64,000 bases of DNA from the NCBI GenBank assembly GCA_035048815.1, contig JAUCBN010000017.1, positions 14,814,936 through 14,878,935 on the forward strand, written 5' to 3'. Source of the stretch: Abelmoschus esculentus. Lineage: Eukaryota > Streptophyta > Magnoliopsida > Malvales > Malvaceae. Numbering within the stretch: position 1 is the first letter of the stretch; the number at the start of each line of letters is the position of its first letter. This document shows positions 36,114 through 48,826 of the stretch, in pieces. The notes under the pieces were generated by a model. It saw only the letters and a list, made by a program, of their open reading frames with translations. It had not been told where the DNA came from and searched no databases. The position numbers and the translations under genes are program-made.

Positions 36114-36890
36114 AAATCTTCTTACAATCAGGTTTGACAATCTTAAAACAGCTACTGACTGATTTTCAGCTCTTGGTCATGTTAAAACCCTTTTAATGAT
36201 TCCAAATTTTTTATGACAGAAACACTGATTCCTTTCTTCATGATAACATGAAAAACCAAAGTAAGACAACAGGACAGCTGGGATAATTTATAGCGATATA
36301 AAGGTAAATCTCTTCAAACCTTCCATACAAATTGTGAAACTTACAGGCATTGAGGCTTTTATTACAATGCATTTGCCTGGTGGCTTCAGCTCTGGACCAT
36401 GAACGTGGAATGACAGGCCACGTCGTTCTCGAATGTTTTCCAAGTGGAGGATATTGCTTTTGAAAATATCTCCTCTACTGGGTTTTGCATGTACATAGAT
36501 GGATTTCCTAACAGTTTGTAATCAAGTTGCATAGCCGAAAAGAAACCTGCATCGCACCCAAATCGATTTTGGTAAGGACAGATATAACAGTATATTAAAG
36601 GAAACCATTACTGATTCTATTCATCATGTATATTATTTTGAGTACTGAAAGATACAACTGTATTAGAAATCTAAAATTTCACAGCTTTTTTACTGCATAA
36701 GCCATATTCGAAGCCGATGTTCAACATTATCCAAGGGCTTTTCTTCTTTCAAGAGGGGTTAAATCATTTGAAACATAAATATAGTCTGAAATAAGCACAC
36801 AAAAGTTAAAAGAACATATGAAAAACTCTTGTAATTGTCAGAAACTTAATGGCGTTTACTTATTTGCATTGCCACTCCTTCAAAAATTGA
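36114..36890. other. 3' flank of the BEACH gene
   Basis: AT-rich sequence after the stop codon, presumably 3' UTR and spacer. No gene is seen. Confidence 0.5.
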
Positions 36891-37169
36891 CTACAATTCT
36901 GGAACCATGTGACCTTTCCGGTCGGCATTGCTTTCCTCCGGCATCAACACAGCGATGTGTAGTCGTCCCGATCACTAAATTCATTAGCTCCCTCTCGTCC
37001 AATGCAATTCTCACATCCAAAAACGGCGCCGTTCATCGTTCCTTGGCGGAAACCAAACAGCTTTCCATCTCATGGTCTTCGCAACGTTCCCTCTCCTTTA
37101 AGTCCATTGGTTTCCATCCCGTCCGGGACTGCCACCAGGGTGGTTTGCAATTGTTGGAAGCAGTGATGG
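36891..37169 (+). other. Left flank of an interrupted, unidentified sequence (possible exon)
   Basis: GC content and codon-like texture rise here compared with the surroundings. More than one plus-strand frame is open to the insertion point. A pyrimidine tract ending TTTAAG at 37102 could be a splice acceptor; from there one frame runs to 37169 and, with the element removed, continues into 48827-49031. I do not recognise the protein, and a minus-strand reading is also open, so even strand is uncertain. Confidence 0.35.
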
Positions 37170-40100
37170 TGTAGCGACCCTTTTAAAATCATAAAAGTAA
37201 TGTACTAGGTTTAAGGAAAATGTCGCTAATTTGAGAAATTAAAAATTGGGAGTTTTGAAATTGCTCTCAAAATTAAAAAATTAGGGTTTGGTTTTTGAAA
37301 ATTAGGTCTTAGAAATTGAAAATTAGATTTAAATTAGAAAGAGGAATTTAGGAATTTAGGTTAAAAGTTGGGCATTTTGAAAATTAGGGTTTGAAAAGAC
37401 CTAAATTAAAGGTGAATTGGAAAATTTAGGGATTAAATTGAAAAGGGGAAATTTGAAATAAAAAGAGTTTTAAAATTAGGGTTTAAAAAAGTTAGGGATT
37501 TGGAATAAATTTGGGGATTTAAAAAGGTTAAAGATGGGTTGGAAAAAGAATTAAAAAGATCAGGAGTCGCCACCGGCCACTTTGGTAGGCCGGACACCGT
37601 AAAAACCAGAGATTCGAAAAAAATACGGGTTCGAGAGTCGGTTACGGTTAAAAACGGGTTTAGGGTTTAAAACCGCCCAAAATTGGCACCTTTATCAAAA
37701 TGGCCGCTTAATTAATTTCGGAATTTTTGTGATTTAAAGTAGCATTTAAATTAATGTTTGTTTGAAAATTCGAATTCAATTTTATTTTTACCGTGTCTTT
37801 ATTCGAAGGCAACGCATACACCGCGACCAATGCATTGGAACACGGGCCCGTTACGACCGAATAAAGACGTTTGAAATTAAATTCATTAATTATTATGGTG
37901 AGATGTGAGTCAAGCAAAATAAACACAATATATATAAAATATGTACAAGCATAAATAAGTGATAAGCAAATAGAATAAAACAATATGATCAAATCGTACA
38001 AATAAATAAATGCATAAGTAAAAATGCATGTCACAAGGTAAAGAGTGTACAATAAATTAAAATACATAAATAAAAACATGAAAAAATATATATACAAATA
38101 CAAATAAAATAATATGAAACATAATAATTAAGCATACATGCCATATAAAAAAATTAAATAAATGGACAATAAGATGCACAAAATAGTGAAAATGCATGGA
38201 ATGATAAAATAAAAGCATAATCAAAGGAAAATAAATTTAATACATACTTAATACGTAAATGTCAAATATAAAAAGAAAAAGAAACAAAAAATATAAAGAA
38301 ATTTCCTTTTTACGGCAAATGAATAAAAGATAGAAGTTAAAAAAGGTAATAAAAATTGTTTTCTTTTTAAAAAATAAAGAAAAAGATAAAAGAATCTTTT
38401 GTAAAGTTGAAATTTTTTTAAAAGGGAATAAACTAGAAATGGTAGTTTTAAATCCCCAAATCAAAGTTCTTTCTTTTTTTAAAAAATAAAATAAAATAAA
38501 ATCAATTAAATGAATGAAATAAGGAAAAACACATATAAATGGTCAAAATATATAAATGCATAGATAAAAAATAACATGACATAAATAACATAAGTACTAT
38601 ATGAATATATGCACAAGCATAAGTAAAAAGATGCATGAAATAGCAATAATAAAAGAGAAGTTTAGTAAAAAAAAAGAAAAACTACTGTAAATAACCAAAA
38701 TAAAACACTTTTTGAAGCTCAGAGGACCCCTAAAGTGATTTTAAAAGGGGGAAGGGCTTAAAAAGTTTAAGCAAAAACAAGGGAGGACCTCTAAATAATA
38801 AAATCTTTATTAAAATGAAGATTAAAACGGCATAGGTGACCAAATCGAAAGGTTTTTGAAAATTTGGAGGACCTTGGGCGTTTAAATAAAAACACGGGGG
38901 GATTTATTAAATAATAATCCCATTTTCCTTTTATTTCTTGGGTATAAAACACAAATAATAAAAAAAACAAACTCCTTCTTCCATTTCTAAAAGATCAAAC
39001 CCAACATCTTCATCTTTTTCTCTGGAAAAGAGAATGAACAATCAACTTGTTCATCTTCATTCCCAGAACCCGACGCCACTGCCAGATTCCGGCCGCGAGA
39101 ACAACCGCCTCGGCCGCCGCCAATGGCGGTCGGCGAGGCAAAAACCACTCAAGAAACTCTTTTTTTGGCAGCCGGCGAGGCAAAAAAAACCACTCAAGAA
39201 ACTCTTTTTTTTTTGAAATCTAAACCCCTTTTTAGACTCCTCCCTTTCCTTATAATCGGCTCACCATAACCGACCCTCAAGGAAGATCGAACGGTTTGTT
39301 GCCAAGGAAGAGAAGACGAATCGAGGAAGACGAAGGCTCGACTCAAAGGTTAAAGTTTTAATCCCTAATTATTTTTTGTTTATGCGAAAACTGAAAAAAA
39401 AACTTTTACCTCTGAAATTTTTCGTGGTATTGATAATGAGGGAAAAAAGACCCCTTTTACATGTGTTTTTGATCGGTTTATATAGCCGATTTACAAAAAA
39501 GAAAGAAAAGGAAATTGCTCCTCATTTTCTTATTGGTTTGCCTCTGCTATTTTCGTCGGATTCCTCTCAAAAAATCTTTGTTATTGTTGTATTTTTCACT
39601 CTGAAATTCTGATTCCTTGGGCCTTTTTTCCTTCTGAAATTTGGTGTGGTATTTGTTGTACGATTCTGATGATTTTTGGCTTCTTGTGCATGTGATGATA
39701 ATCGTACGAGTGGCCGGATAAGTGAGGGGACCAACGGAGGGACGGCCGGCGACCGGTGACGGAAGATGAACGGTTCGATGAGAAGCTGAGGAGTCGGGCG
39801 TGGAGGTCACGCGCGCGTGAGGCACTCCAACAGTTGGCGCGTGGCGCGTGCGGGGAGCTGAAGGGCTGGTCTCCGTTTGATCGTGGCCGTTGGATCAGAT
39901 CTTGATCCAATGGCCGGGGATGGGCTGCGCATCAGATAAGATGAAGACAGTTAGGGTTAATTAGGGTTTCTTGTAACCGGTTGGGCTTGGGTGATGGGCT
40001 TGTGTTATTTTATTTGTTTGGGTTTATTATATTATGGACTGCTTAATCAAATAAAACATGGGCTTGTTATTAATATCAAATTTGCTTTTTATTTATCTTA

Positions 40101-40412
40101 TAATAATAATAATAAACTTAATAATATTTAATAATAATAATAAAAAATAAATAAATAAAACCGAAAAATACTAGTTAACACTAATATAATTTTTATTTTT
40201 TAAAGTATCGAATATAAGCAAACAAATAGATTATTATTTCTTTGATTTCTGGTTGTAAACATATACATAAATATATTTTTTGTTTTAACAAAATTAAAAT
40301 AAGAATAATACATATAATAATGTTTTCTTCTTTTTTATATATGTATTGATATTTATAAGCCCTTTTATTCAAATAAAACATGGGTTTAAACCGGATAAAA
40401 TTAGTGATTACA
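37170..40412 (-). repeat. LTR (3' LTR in element orientation), 3.24 kb
   Basis: Begins TGTAGCGACCC and ends GTGATTACA. Differs from the other LTR by small indels: it lacks about 21 bp present at 45739-45760 and about 13 bp present near 45870. It contains many AATTAGGGTTT words in its first 350 bp and a GC-rich segment (39700-39940). Confidence 0.93.
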
Positions 40413-40428
40413 GATGCCCCTCTTTGCT
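40413..40428 (-). other. Polypurine tract of the large element
   Basis: On the minus strand GCAAAGAGGGGCATC directly precedes the LTR start TGTAATCAC. It is the expected plus-strand priming site. Confidence 0.7.
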
Positions 40429-40659
40429 TATCGTTGTAAACAATGATGAAGCAAAGACAAAAAGCACTAATTTTATCCAACTTCCCTTTTTTTGAGACCC
40501 TGATCTAGAAGCCCTTTCTCCACGATTCTGATAGCCCTTCCGTTCCTTGATCCCCCGATTCCTGATTAGCTCTGCCACACATGATATTTCGACATGAGAC
40601 CACCTGCACACATCAAATAGAAATTTCAGAAGCGAATTTTGATTTTCAACTTTGATATA

Positions 40660-41470
40660 TATATATATATATATATTAGATTTTGAGCTACAAGTTCCTC
40701 CTATATGAAACTTTGAGCTCCAAAATGTTGAAAACATTGGTCCTTCCTATACAGAATCAATCCCTGAAAGCTTCGAGTTCTTCCTATATCAAACTCTCCG
40801 CCCAGTTTTTGATTGAGTCTCTCCTGTATGAAAACCTGAATCTTAAACTCTGAAAATCGTGATGCATCAAGTTCCTTCTATATGAAACTTTTGTTGAAGT
40901 CTTCAATCGAGTCTCTCTTATATGAAACCCTAAATCTAGTACTATTTCGGGGTTGATTCCTTCTCCGTAGAATCAATAACTGTGAGATGCTTTGAGTCTT
41001 TCTTATATAAAACTCTTTGTCAAAAACCTCGAATCGAGTCTCTTCTATATGAAACCCTAAATTCTGAAATGTTGAGGATGCTGATCCCTTCTCTAGAATC
41101 ATCCACCTTGGAAAAACTGAGTCTCTTCTATATGAAACTCGGTTTTCGAAACTGTGAGCTATAAGTCTCTTCTGTATGAAACTCTCGCTCGAGTGCTGAA
41201 AGTGTTGATTCTTTCTCCGTAGAATCATTCACCTTGAAAAACTGAGTCCTTTCTATACAAGACTCGGTGTCTGAAGATTGTGAGCAATAAGTCCCTTCTA
41301 TATGAAACTTTTACTCGAAAACTGAAGATGTTGATCCCTTCTTCGTAGAATCATCCACCTAGAAAAACTGAGTCTCTTTCGAATATTAAAAGTATTGATC
41401 CCTCCTCTGTAGAATCATCCACCAGAATGCTAAAACGATGATCCCTTCTTTGTAGGATCGTCCGCGTTGA
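40660..41470. repeat. Degenerate tandem array in the interior of the large element
   Basis: Repeated modules of GAGTCTCTTCTATATGAAACT and GATCCCTTCTCCGTAGAATC, spaced by variable 40-100-bp spacers, recur at least eight times. It lies between the gag relic and the purine tract, where pol would be expected. It encodes no recognisable protein. Confidence 0.8.
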
Positions 41471-43226
41471 AGCTTTTTCTCTTATCAGGCTGTATTCGTA
41501 ATTTCTTTCTCTCTTTTTGAATACCTGTCAAAAATAGGTAGAAATGTATGTATGTGTGTGTTAGTATGCCCTCTAATCTTAAGGATGGCTAACTACAAAT
41601 GATGTATGAATGCATCTAACAACGTGCCCCTAATCTTAGGGATGTTTAAAATAACGAATGTTTTTCTCTTTAATGTTTGAGGATGAGCCCTAAAAAAGAT
41701 CGCCCTTGGATAATTCGGGCTTTCAGCTCGCTAACTCTTCTTCTGGATAAGAGACCGTTGGCTTGCGTCGGTCAAAAAAGTAGATCACTGAATTCGAAAC
41801 CAAGGTTAGAAATATCCTTGTTTACTCCTGTAGCTAGGGTAAACATTTTCCCCAAAATATGATGATCGAGTACAAACTTCTGAAAGGTCGCATCGCTCGC
41901 GAGATCTTGCGATTAAATGTGCCCCAATCACTAACGGGTTTCATCTCCTCAAAACGGTTTGGCCTGGTTGAAGCCTTTTTACCTTTCCTTTGGTTGTTGT
42001 CATGAATTAAACTCAGTCGAATCTGACTCTGAGAACTCTTGCCCCAACTTTGGAAGACGGTCTCTTTGCCCCAAAAATTTGTTTTCCATATCTGATTCAA
42101 AAGCTAGACTTCTCCAATAGTAAGCTCGGAAAAACTTGCCTCATAAAAGTTGCCACTCACAGGCTTAATCTAAGATGATTGAATGCATCAATTTCCTTGC
42201 ATTTTTTTTAAATAAATCTTTCGAATCTTTCGAATAATGATTTCATAGACAACGTCTTTATGAGTAAAACTGATAGTAAAAAGGAGTTGGATCCTTGGAT
42301 ATTCAATGTTAGAGTATCTTAGACTCGACACTTAATAGTCAATGCTTCGCCTTGAAATATTGTGGCGATATTTGAAGTGCCAAAATTCTACTCAAAATGC
42401 TCGGCTCATCCTCATGATTACCGTACTCGCTTGATCTACTTAAAAACTACTCTTTCTAGTTCTCAAATTTGTTTCTCTTGTTACTCGGTTCGAGAATTCC
42501 AAGTGTAAGCATGTGTTTCTGTTTGCACTTAATTTGATGTATTAGGGTGTCAGTGTCTTCAAAGAATCATCACTGACGCTAGGGTATCGAACTGGTGGAA
42601 CTCTGGCTCCTTATTAGGCGTGTTCTTCCCCCACAGCTCCATCAGGATGCTCCGAGACTTATTGAACCGCTCATTCAGGTTTTAACACTTTCGCCTCTTT
42701 TTTCTTCTCTCTTTTTTTTTTTGCTTTGCTTTTCTTTTTTTTCCTCTCTTTTTCTTCTTCTTCCTTTTCTCCTTTTTTTTTAATGTTTCTTCTCTCTTGG
42801 AATTCTCAAAACTGAGTAAGTTCACTTTCCACGGGACCTTCTTATCATTGAACATTATCGAAAGAGTAGTAGTCTTGTTTCTCAAGTTTTCCGATCGAAG
42901 CGAATTGAAAGTAAGATTGTGCTTCATCGTGATCACAATATTTAATTAATTACTTTCTTTTTGTGTGTCTAAATCGGGGACACAATAAGCATTAAATATC
43001 CAAGAATCGCAAAAAGTGTAAGAAAAAGTATATTTAAAAATGTGCACCTCTTCATTGAATTAAAAACATGATAGAAGCCCTTCACAAAAGTTCCTCGCTA
43101 CTTTCGGGCCAAAGTAACGAGATTGATTAAAAAACGCAAGTAGACTAATGCAAACAAACATCAAAAAAGGCTAGGAATGAGATGCATGAGCTTCTCGGCA
43201 AACAGGGTCGATGTGGACTCTAACTC

Positions 43227-44831
43227 TCAAGCTTTGTCGTGATTCAGAAGGGGATTGTTCTTCACATTTGGAGAGTCTAGCTTAATAATTTCAGAATTCA
43301 ACAGATTTTGCACCATTTTCTTAAAAGCGACGCAATTCTCGATGGTATGCCCTGGAACTCCGGCGTGGTACTCGCAGTAGGCATCGGCATCGTACCATGC
43401 CGGGTAAGATGGACTGTAAGGAGTCACATGATAAGGTCGGACTAAATCTGCCTTGTGCAACTGATCATACATCTCTTTGTATGACACCGGCAAGGGAGTA
43501 AAAGTCATCTTCTCATTTTCCTTCTTGGGAGGCCTAGTTTCCCTCCTATTCGAGCCTTGAGCTGTCCCAGAAATTGTAAAATTCTTAGGGTTCTGATAAA
43601 AGACGGCGTAATTTACTTCATGATCCTTCTTTTTTGGATACCTCGACATACTTTCGCCGGTTTTGAGTTTTCCGCTTCTAAAAACGGCCTCGATAGATTC
43701 TGCCGTGTTCACGAATTCGGCGAAACCTAGAGATATGTTACTAATCATCTTCTCATAAAGTGGACCATGAAGAGAGTCCACAAACAAGCGGGTAATTTCT
43801 CCTTCCAGAACCGGAGGCTGAACCTGAGCTGCTATGTCTCTCCACCTTTGGGCGTACTATCGAATGGTCTCGTCTTGCCCCTGGGTCAAACTCTGAAGCA
43901 TAGTTCGGTCCGGGACCATGTCCTTCACATGCTTGTATTGTTCGGTGAAGAATCTGGACAAGTCTTTCCACGACTTCACGTTGCCCCGATTGAGCTGGGC
44001 ATACCAACGGGCAGCTGCCCCGGTCAGACTATCCTGAAAGCAATGGATAAGAAGCTTCTCATTTCTCAAGTGTGCTGCCATCTTGCAGCAATACATCGTT
44101 AGGTGAGCTGAGGGGCAAGTGGTCCCGTCATACTTCTCAAAGTCTGGCACCTTGAACTTAGGTGGGATGACCAAGTCAGACACTAAGCTTAGCTCGTAGG
44201 CATCGATTCCATAGTCTTCGGTTGCTTGCAGTAGGCTGACTTTCTCTTCGACCTGGAGGCGTTGCTCTTCAAACTTCTTCTCAAACTCTTTCCTCAACCT
44301 AGACTCTACCTCGTTCATCAAGTCTAAATCGGGAACTTCAATATTGACCTCATTGTCTAAACCCTGACCCACGTCGATCGGGTGGCTAGCAGATGCCCCG
44401 AAAATGTGAATGCTTTTTAGAACTGATGCTTCGGGTTGAGCTCTAGTGTGAAAAGTGTTTCCACCTAAGTCTTCCATGTTAGACTGCTCGTCAAAAACTT
44501 TGGCTTTTCCGTGGTCGGCTCTTTCGAACAACGCAGTGAGCTTGGAGATGATGTCGTTCTGAGACTTCTCGATCCTTGCCTCATTATTGGTCAAGCGATC
44601 CTCGATTTCTTTCTGTGATTTTTCAACTCTTTCTAACCTCTCATCCATGACCCTTGACTCAGAACGGGTGTTGTAAGAGTGCGGAATGGTTGCGACTTGA
44701 GAAAACTGCCACGAGATATCCAAGGTCAATCTTTTTTTCTTATTGATGAATGCAAAAATGTATGCATGCATGGAATGAGTGCAAGCGAAGGTATCAATCA
44801 TGCTAGTGATCGCCCTTTGAGCAACTTTCAC
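43227..44831 (-). pseudogene. Ty3/Gypsy-type gag with one in-frame stop
   Basis: The N-terminal part (44831-43857) has a coiled-coil-like stretch (DERLERVEKSQKEIEDR) and then the retrotransposon gag core (KFKVPDFEKYDGTTCPSAH ... DSLTGAAARWYAQL). A TAG at about 43857-43859 follows DETIR. The same frame continues (YAQRW...) to 43227 and includes a Cys/His motif (CEYHAGVPGHTIENC) typical of the C-terminal part of these gags. The stop is the only obvious lesion. Downstream sequence does not encode a protease. Confidence 0.88.
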
Positions 44832-45540
44832 AGATCGAAAGATCTTATTGTTTTGTCTTTTCTTCTTTCTCTTTTTCTCTTTTTTTTTTCTTTTTTAATC
44901 TCATTTTTCCCTCTTTTTTTTCTCACATTCTTCTTTTTCTCACTCGTCTTCCTCTTTTTTTTTATTTTAACTCTTTCACTATGGTGAAAGCCTCTAATTG
45001 GACAAACCACTTAGACCAACACCTTCATGAAATGTCGATGCATGAAATGCAAACACAAAGGAGACAAGACAAAGGCAACCCTATTTATCTCATCTAACAA
45101 AACCTAGGTTAACCGCATGGCTCTAGTCGGGTAGGTTTTCTAGTTCTCTAAATGCAATTTTGGTTCTAGGAGGTACGCGAATTGTCCTTGTTGTCCCTTT
45201 CTGAGAGTAGCGAGGCCCCCGATCATCACCCATTATAGGCTCATCTCAATCGAGTTCAATTCGAGAGGACCTTTTCGCTATGCCCATACGAGGAAACAAT
45301 ATTCCTATGAAGACATAGGGTAATCGAGCCCCGAAGGTACTTTGCTAGGCCCATACGAAGGAACTATATCCTTACGAAAGCACTAGCGTTTTCCCCCCAC
45401 TTAGAAAGACGGGTTGAAGTGATATTACCTCGAATTGATAAACAAATAATAATTTGATTGCCACTTTAAAAATTCCAAAATTAATTTAGCGATTTTTTCG
45501 AAAATAAGGCTTGACTCGTTAGTTTTTTGAAAAAAAACGT

Positions 45541-45558
45541 CCCCAGCGAAGTCGCCAA
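45541..45558 (-). other. Primer-binding site of the large element
   Basis: On the minus strand the sequence after the LTR end (GGGTCGCTACA) and one base is TTGGCGACTTCGCTGGGG, similar to PBS sequences of plant Tat/Ogre elements. It sets the element's orientation as minus. Confidence 0.8.
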
Positions 45559-45559
45559 C

Positions 45560-48500
45560 TGTAGCGACCCTTTTAAAATCATAAAAGTAATGTACTAGGT
45601 TTAAGGAAAATGTCGCTAATTTGAGAAATTAAAAATTGGGAGTTTTGAAATTGCTCTCAAAATTAGAAAATTAGGGTTTGATTTTTGAAAATTAGGTCTT
45701 AGAAATTGAAAATTAGATTTAAATTAGAAAGGGGAATTTAGACCTAAAATTTGGGAATTTAGGAATTTAGGTTAAAAGTTGGGCATTTTGAAAATTAGGG
45801 TTTGAAAAGACCTAAATTAAAGGTGAATTGGAAAATTTAGGGATTAAATTGAAAAGGGGAAATTTGAAAATTAGGGTTGAAATAAAAAGAGTTTTAAAAT
45901 TAGGGTTTAAAAAAGTTAGGGATTTAGAATAAATTTGGGGATTTAAAAAGGTTAAAGATGGGTTGGAAAAAGAATTAAAAAGATCAGGAGTCGCCACCGG
46001 CCACTTTGGTAGGCCGGACACCGTAAAAACCAGAGATTCGAAAAAACACGAGTTCGAGAGTCGGTTACGGTTAAAAACGGGTTTAGGGTTTAAAACCGCC
46101 CAAAATTGGCACCTTTATCAAAATGGCCGCTTAATTAATTTCGGAATTTTTGTGATTTAAAGTAGCTTTTAAATTAATGTTTGTTTAAAAATTCGAATTC
46201 AATTTTATTTTTACCGTGTCTTTATTCGAAGGCAACGCATACACCGCGACCAATGCATTGGAACACGGGCCCGTTACGACCGAATAAAGACGTTTGAAAT
46301 TAAATTCATTAATTATTGTGGTGAGATGTGAGTCAAGCAAAATAAACACAATATATATAAAATATGTACAAGCATAAATAAGTGATAAGCAAATAGAATA
46401 AAACAATATGATCAAATCGTACAAATAAATAAACGCATAAGTAAAAATGCATGTCACAAGGTAAAGAGTGTACAATAAATTAAAATACATAAATAAAAAC
46501 ATGAAAAATATATATACAAATGCAAATAAAATAATATGAAACATAATAATTAAGCATACATGCCATATAAAAAAATTAAATAAATGGACAATAAGATGCA
46601 CAAAATAGTGAAAATGCATGGAATGATAAAATAAAAGCATAATCAAAGGAAAATAAATTTAATACATACTTAATACGTAAATGTCAAATATAAAAAGAAA
46701 AAGAAACAAAAAATATAAAGAAATTTCCTTTTTACGGCAAATGAATAAAAGATAGAAGTTAAAAAAGGTAATAAAAATTGTTTTCTTTTTAAAAAATAAA
46801 GAAAAAGATAAAAGAATCTTTTGTAAAGTTGAAATTTTTTTAAAAGGGAATAAACTAGAAATGGTAGTTTTAAATCCCTAAATCAAAGTTCTTTCTTTTT
46901 TTAAAAAAAAATAAAATGAAATCAATTAAATGAATGAAATAAGGAAAAACACATATAAATGGTCAAAATATATAAATGCATAGATAAAAAATAACATGAC
47001 ATAAATAACATAAGTACTATATGAATATATGCACAAGCATAAGTAAAAAGATGCATGAAATAGCAATAATAAAAGAGAAGTTTAGTAAAAAAAAGAAAAA
47101 CTACTGTAAATAACCAAAATAAAACACTTTTTGAAGCTCAGAGGACCCCTAAAGTGATTTTAAAAGGGGGAAGGGCTTAAAAAGTTTAAGCAAAAACAAG
47201 GGAGGACCTCTAAATAATAAAATCTTTATTAAAATGAAGATTAAAACGGCATAGGTGACCAAATCGAAAGGTTTTTGAAAATTTGGAGGACCTTGGGCGT
47301 TTAAATAAAAACACGAGGGGATTTATTAAATAATAATCTCATTTTCCTTTTATTTCTTGGGTATAAAACACAAATAATAAAAAAAACAAACTCCTTCTTC
47401 CATTTCTAAAAGATCAAACCCAACATCTTCATCTTTTTCTCTGGAAAAGAGAATGAACAATCAACTTGTTCATCTCCATTCCCAGAACCCGACGCCACTG
47501 CCAGATTCCGGCCGCGAGAACAACCGCCTCGGCCGCCGCCAATGGCGGTCGGCGAGGCAAAAACCACTCAAGAAACTCTTTTTTTGGCGGCCGGCAAGGC
47601 AAAAAAAACCACTCAAGAAACTCTTTTTTTTTAAATCTAAACCCCTTTTTAGACTCCTCCTCCCTTTCCTTATAATCGGCTCACCATAACCGACCCTCAA
47701 GGAAGATCGAACGGTTTGTTGCCGAGGAAGAGAAGACGAATCGAGGAAGACGAAGGCTCGACTCAAAGGTTAAAGTTTTAATCCCTAATTATTTTTTGTT
47801 TATGCGAAAACTGAAAAAAACTTTTACCTCTGAAATTTTTCGTGGTATTGATAATGAGGGAAAAAAGACCCCTTTTACATGTGTTTTTGATCGGTTTATA
47901 TAGCCGATTTACAAAAAAGAAAGAAAAGGAAATTGCTCCTCATTTTCTTATTGGTTTGCCTCTGCTATTTTCGTCGGATTCCTCTCAAAAAATCTTTGTT
48001 ATTGTTGTATATTTCACTCTGAAATTCTAATTCCTTGGGCCTTTTTTCCTTCTGAAATTTGGTGTGGTATTTGTTGTACGATTCTGATGATTTTTGGCTT
48101 CTTGTGCATGTGATGATAATCGTACGAGTGGCCGGATAAGTGAGGGGACCAACGGAGGGACGGCCGGCGACCGGTGACGGAAGATGAACGGTTCGATGGG
48201 AAGCTGAGGAGTCGGGCGTGGAGGCCACGCGCGCGTGAGGCACTCCAACAGTTGGCGCGTGGCGCGTGCGGGGAGCTGAAGGGCTGGTCTCCGTTTGATC
48301 GTGGCCGTTGGATCAGATCTTGATCCAATGGCCGGGGATGGGCTGCGCATCAGATAAGATGAAGACAGTTAGGGTTAATTAGGGTTTCTTGTAACCGGTT
48401 GGGCTTGGGTGATGGGCTTGTGTTATTTTATTTGTTTGGGTTTATTATATTATGGACTGCTTAATCAAATAAAACATGGGCTTGTTATTAATATCAAATT

Positions 48501-48821
48501 TGCTTTTTATTTATCTTATAATAATAATAATAAACTTAATAATATTTAATAATAATAAAAAAAAATAAAACCAAAAAATACTAGTTAACACTAATATAAT
48601 TTTTATTTTTCAAAGTATCGAATATAAGCAAACAAATAGATTATTATTTCTTTGATTTCTGGTTGTAAACATATACATAAATATATTTTTTGTTTTAACA
48701 AAATTAAAATAAGAATAATACATATAATAATGTTTTCTTCTTTTTTATATATGTATTGATATTTATAAGCCCTTTATTCAAATAAAACATGGGTTTAAAC
48801 CGGATAAAATTAGTGATTACA
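45560..48821 (-). repeat. LTR (5' LTR in element orientation), 3.26 kb
   Basis: Near-identical to 37170-40412 across its whole length. The GATGG duplication follows at 48822-48826. Confidence 0.93.
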
Positions 48822-48826
48822 GATGG

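Larger units (their letters stand above)
37170..48821 (-). mobile_element. Large LTR retrotransposon, Ty3/Gypsy-type gag, no pol (LARD-like)
   Basis: Total 11.65 kb, inserted with a 5-bp target duplication GATGG (37165-37169, 48822-48826). LTRs are 3,243 bp (37170-40412) and 3,262 bp (45560-48821) and almost identical by eye. In minus orientation: 5' LTR 48821-45560, PBS (TTGGCGACTTCGCTGGGG) at 45558-45541, gag at 44831-43227, then non-coding DNA with a repeat array, a purine tract (GCAAAGAGGGGCA) near 40427-40415, and the 3' LTR. No protease, RT, RNase H or integrase is visible, so mobility would need proteins supplied in trans. The PBS and gag resemble Tat/Ogre-group Gypsy elements of plants (family knowledge, not tested). 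Confidence 0.93.

Noticed and set aside
39034..39216. Open frame starting MNNQLVHLHSQNP in the LTR, repeated at 47453-47689
   Set aside because: It lies in both LTRs of the large element, ends in low-complexity Lys/Phe repeats and differs in length between copies. It is an open frame from duplication, not a supported gene.
39547..39910. Minus-strand open frames in the GC-rich part of the LTRs (also at 47965-48350)
   Set aside because: Two overlapping frames are open because the segment is GC-rich. No domain or codon pattern was recognised, and the copies are simply LTR copies.
46185..46646. 153-codon minus-strand open frame (also 37708-38103), hydrophobic
   Set aside because: AT-rich sequence giving Phe/Tyr/Leu/Ile runs; it lies in an LTR and has no recognisable domain.
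37170..48821. Segmental duplication of 3.2 kb as an explanation for the long direct repeats
   Set aside because: The repeats have TG...CA ends, a 5-bp target duplication, a PBS and a PPT, so they are LTRs.
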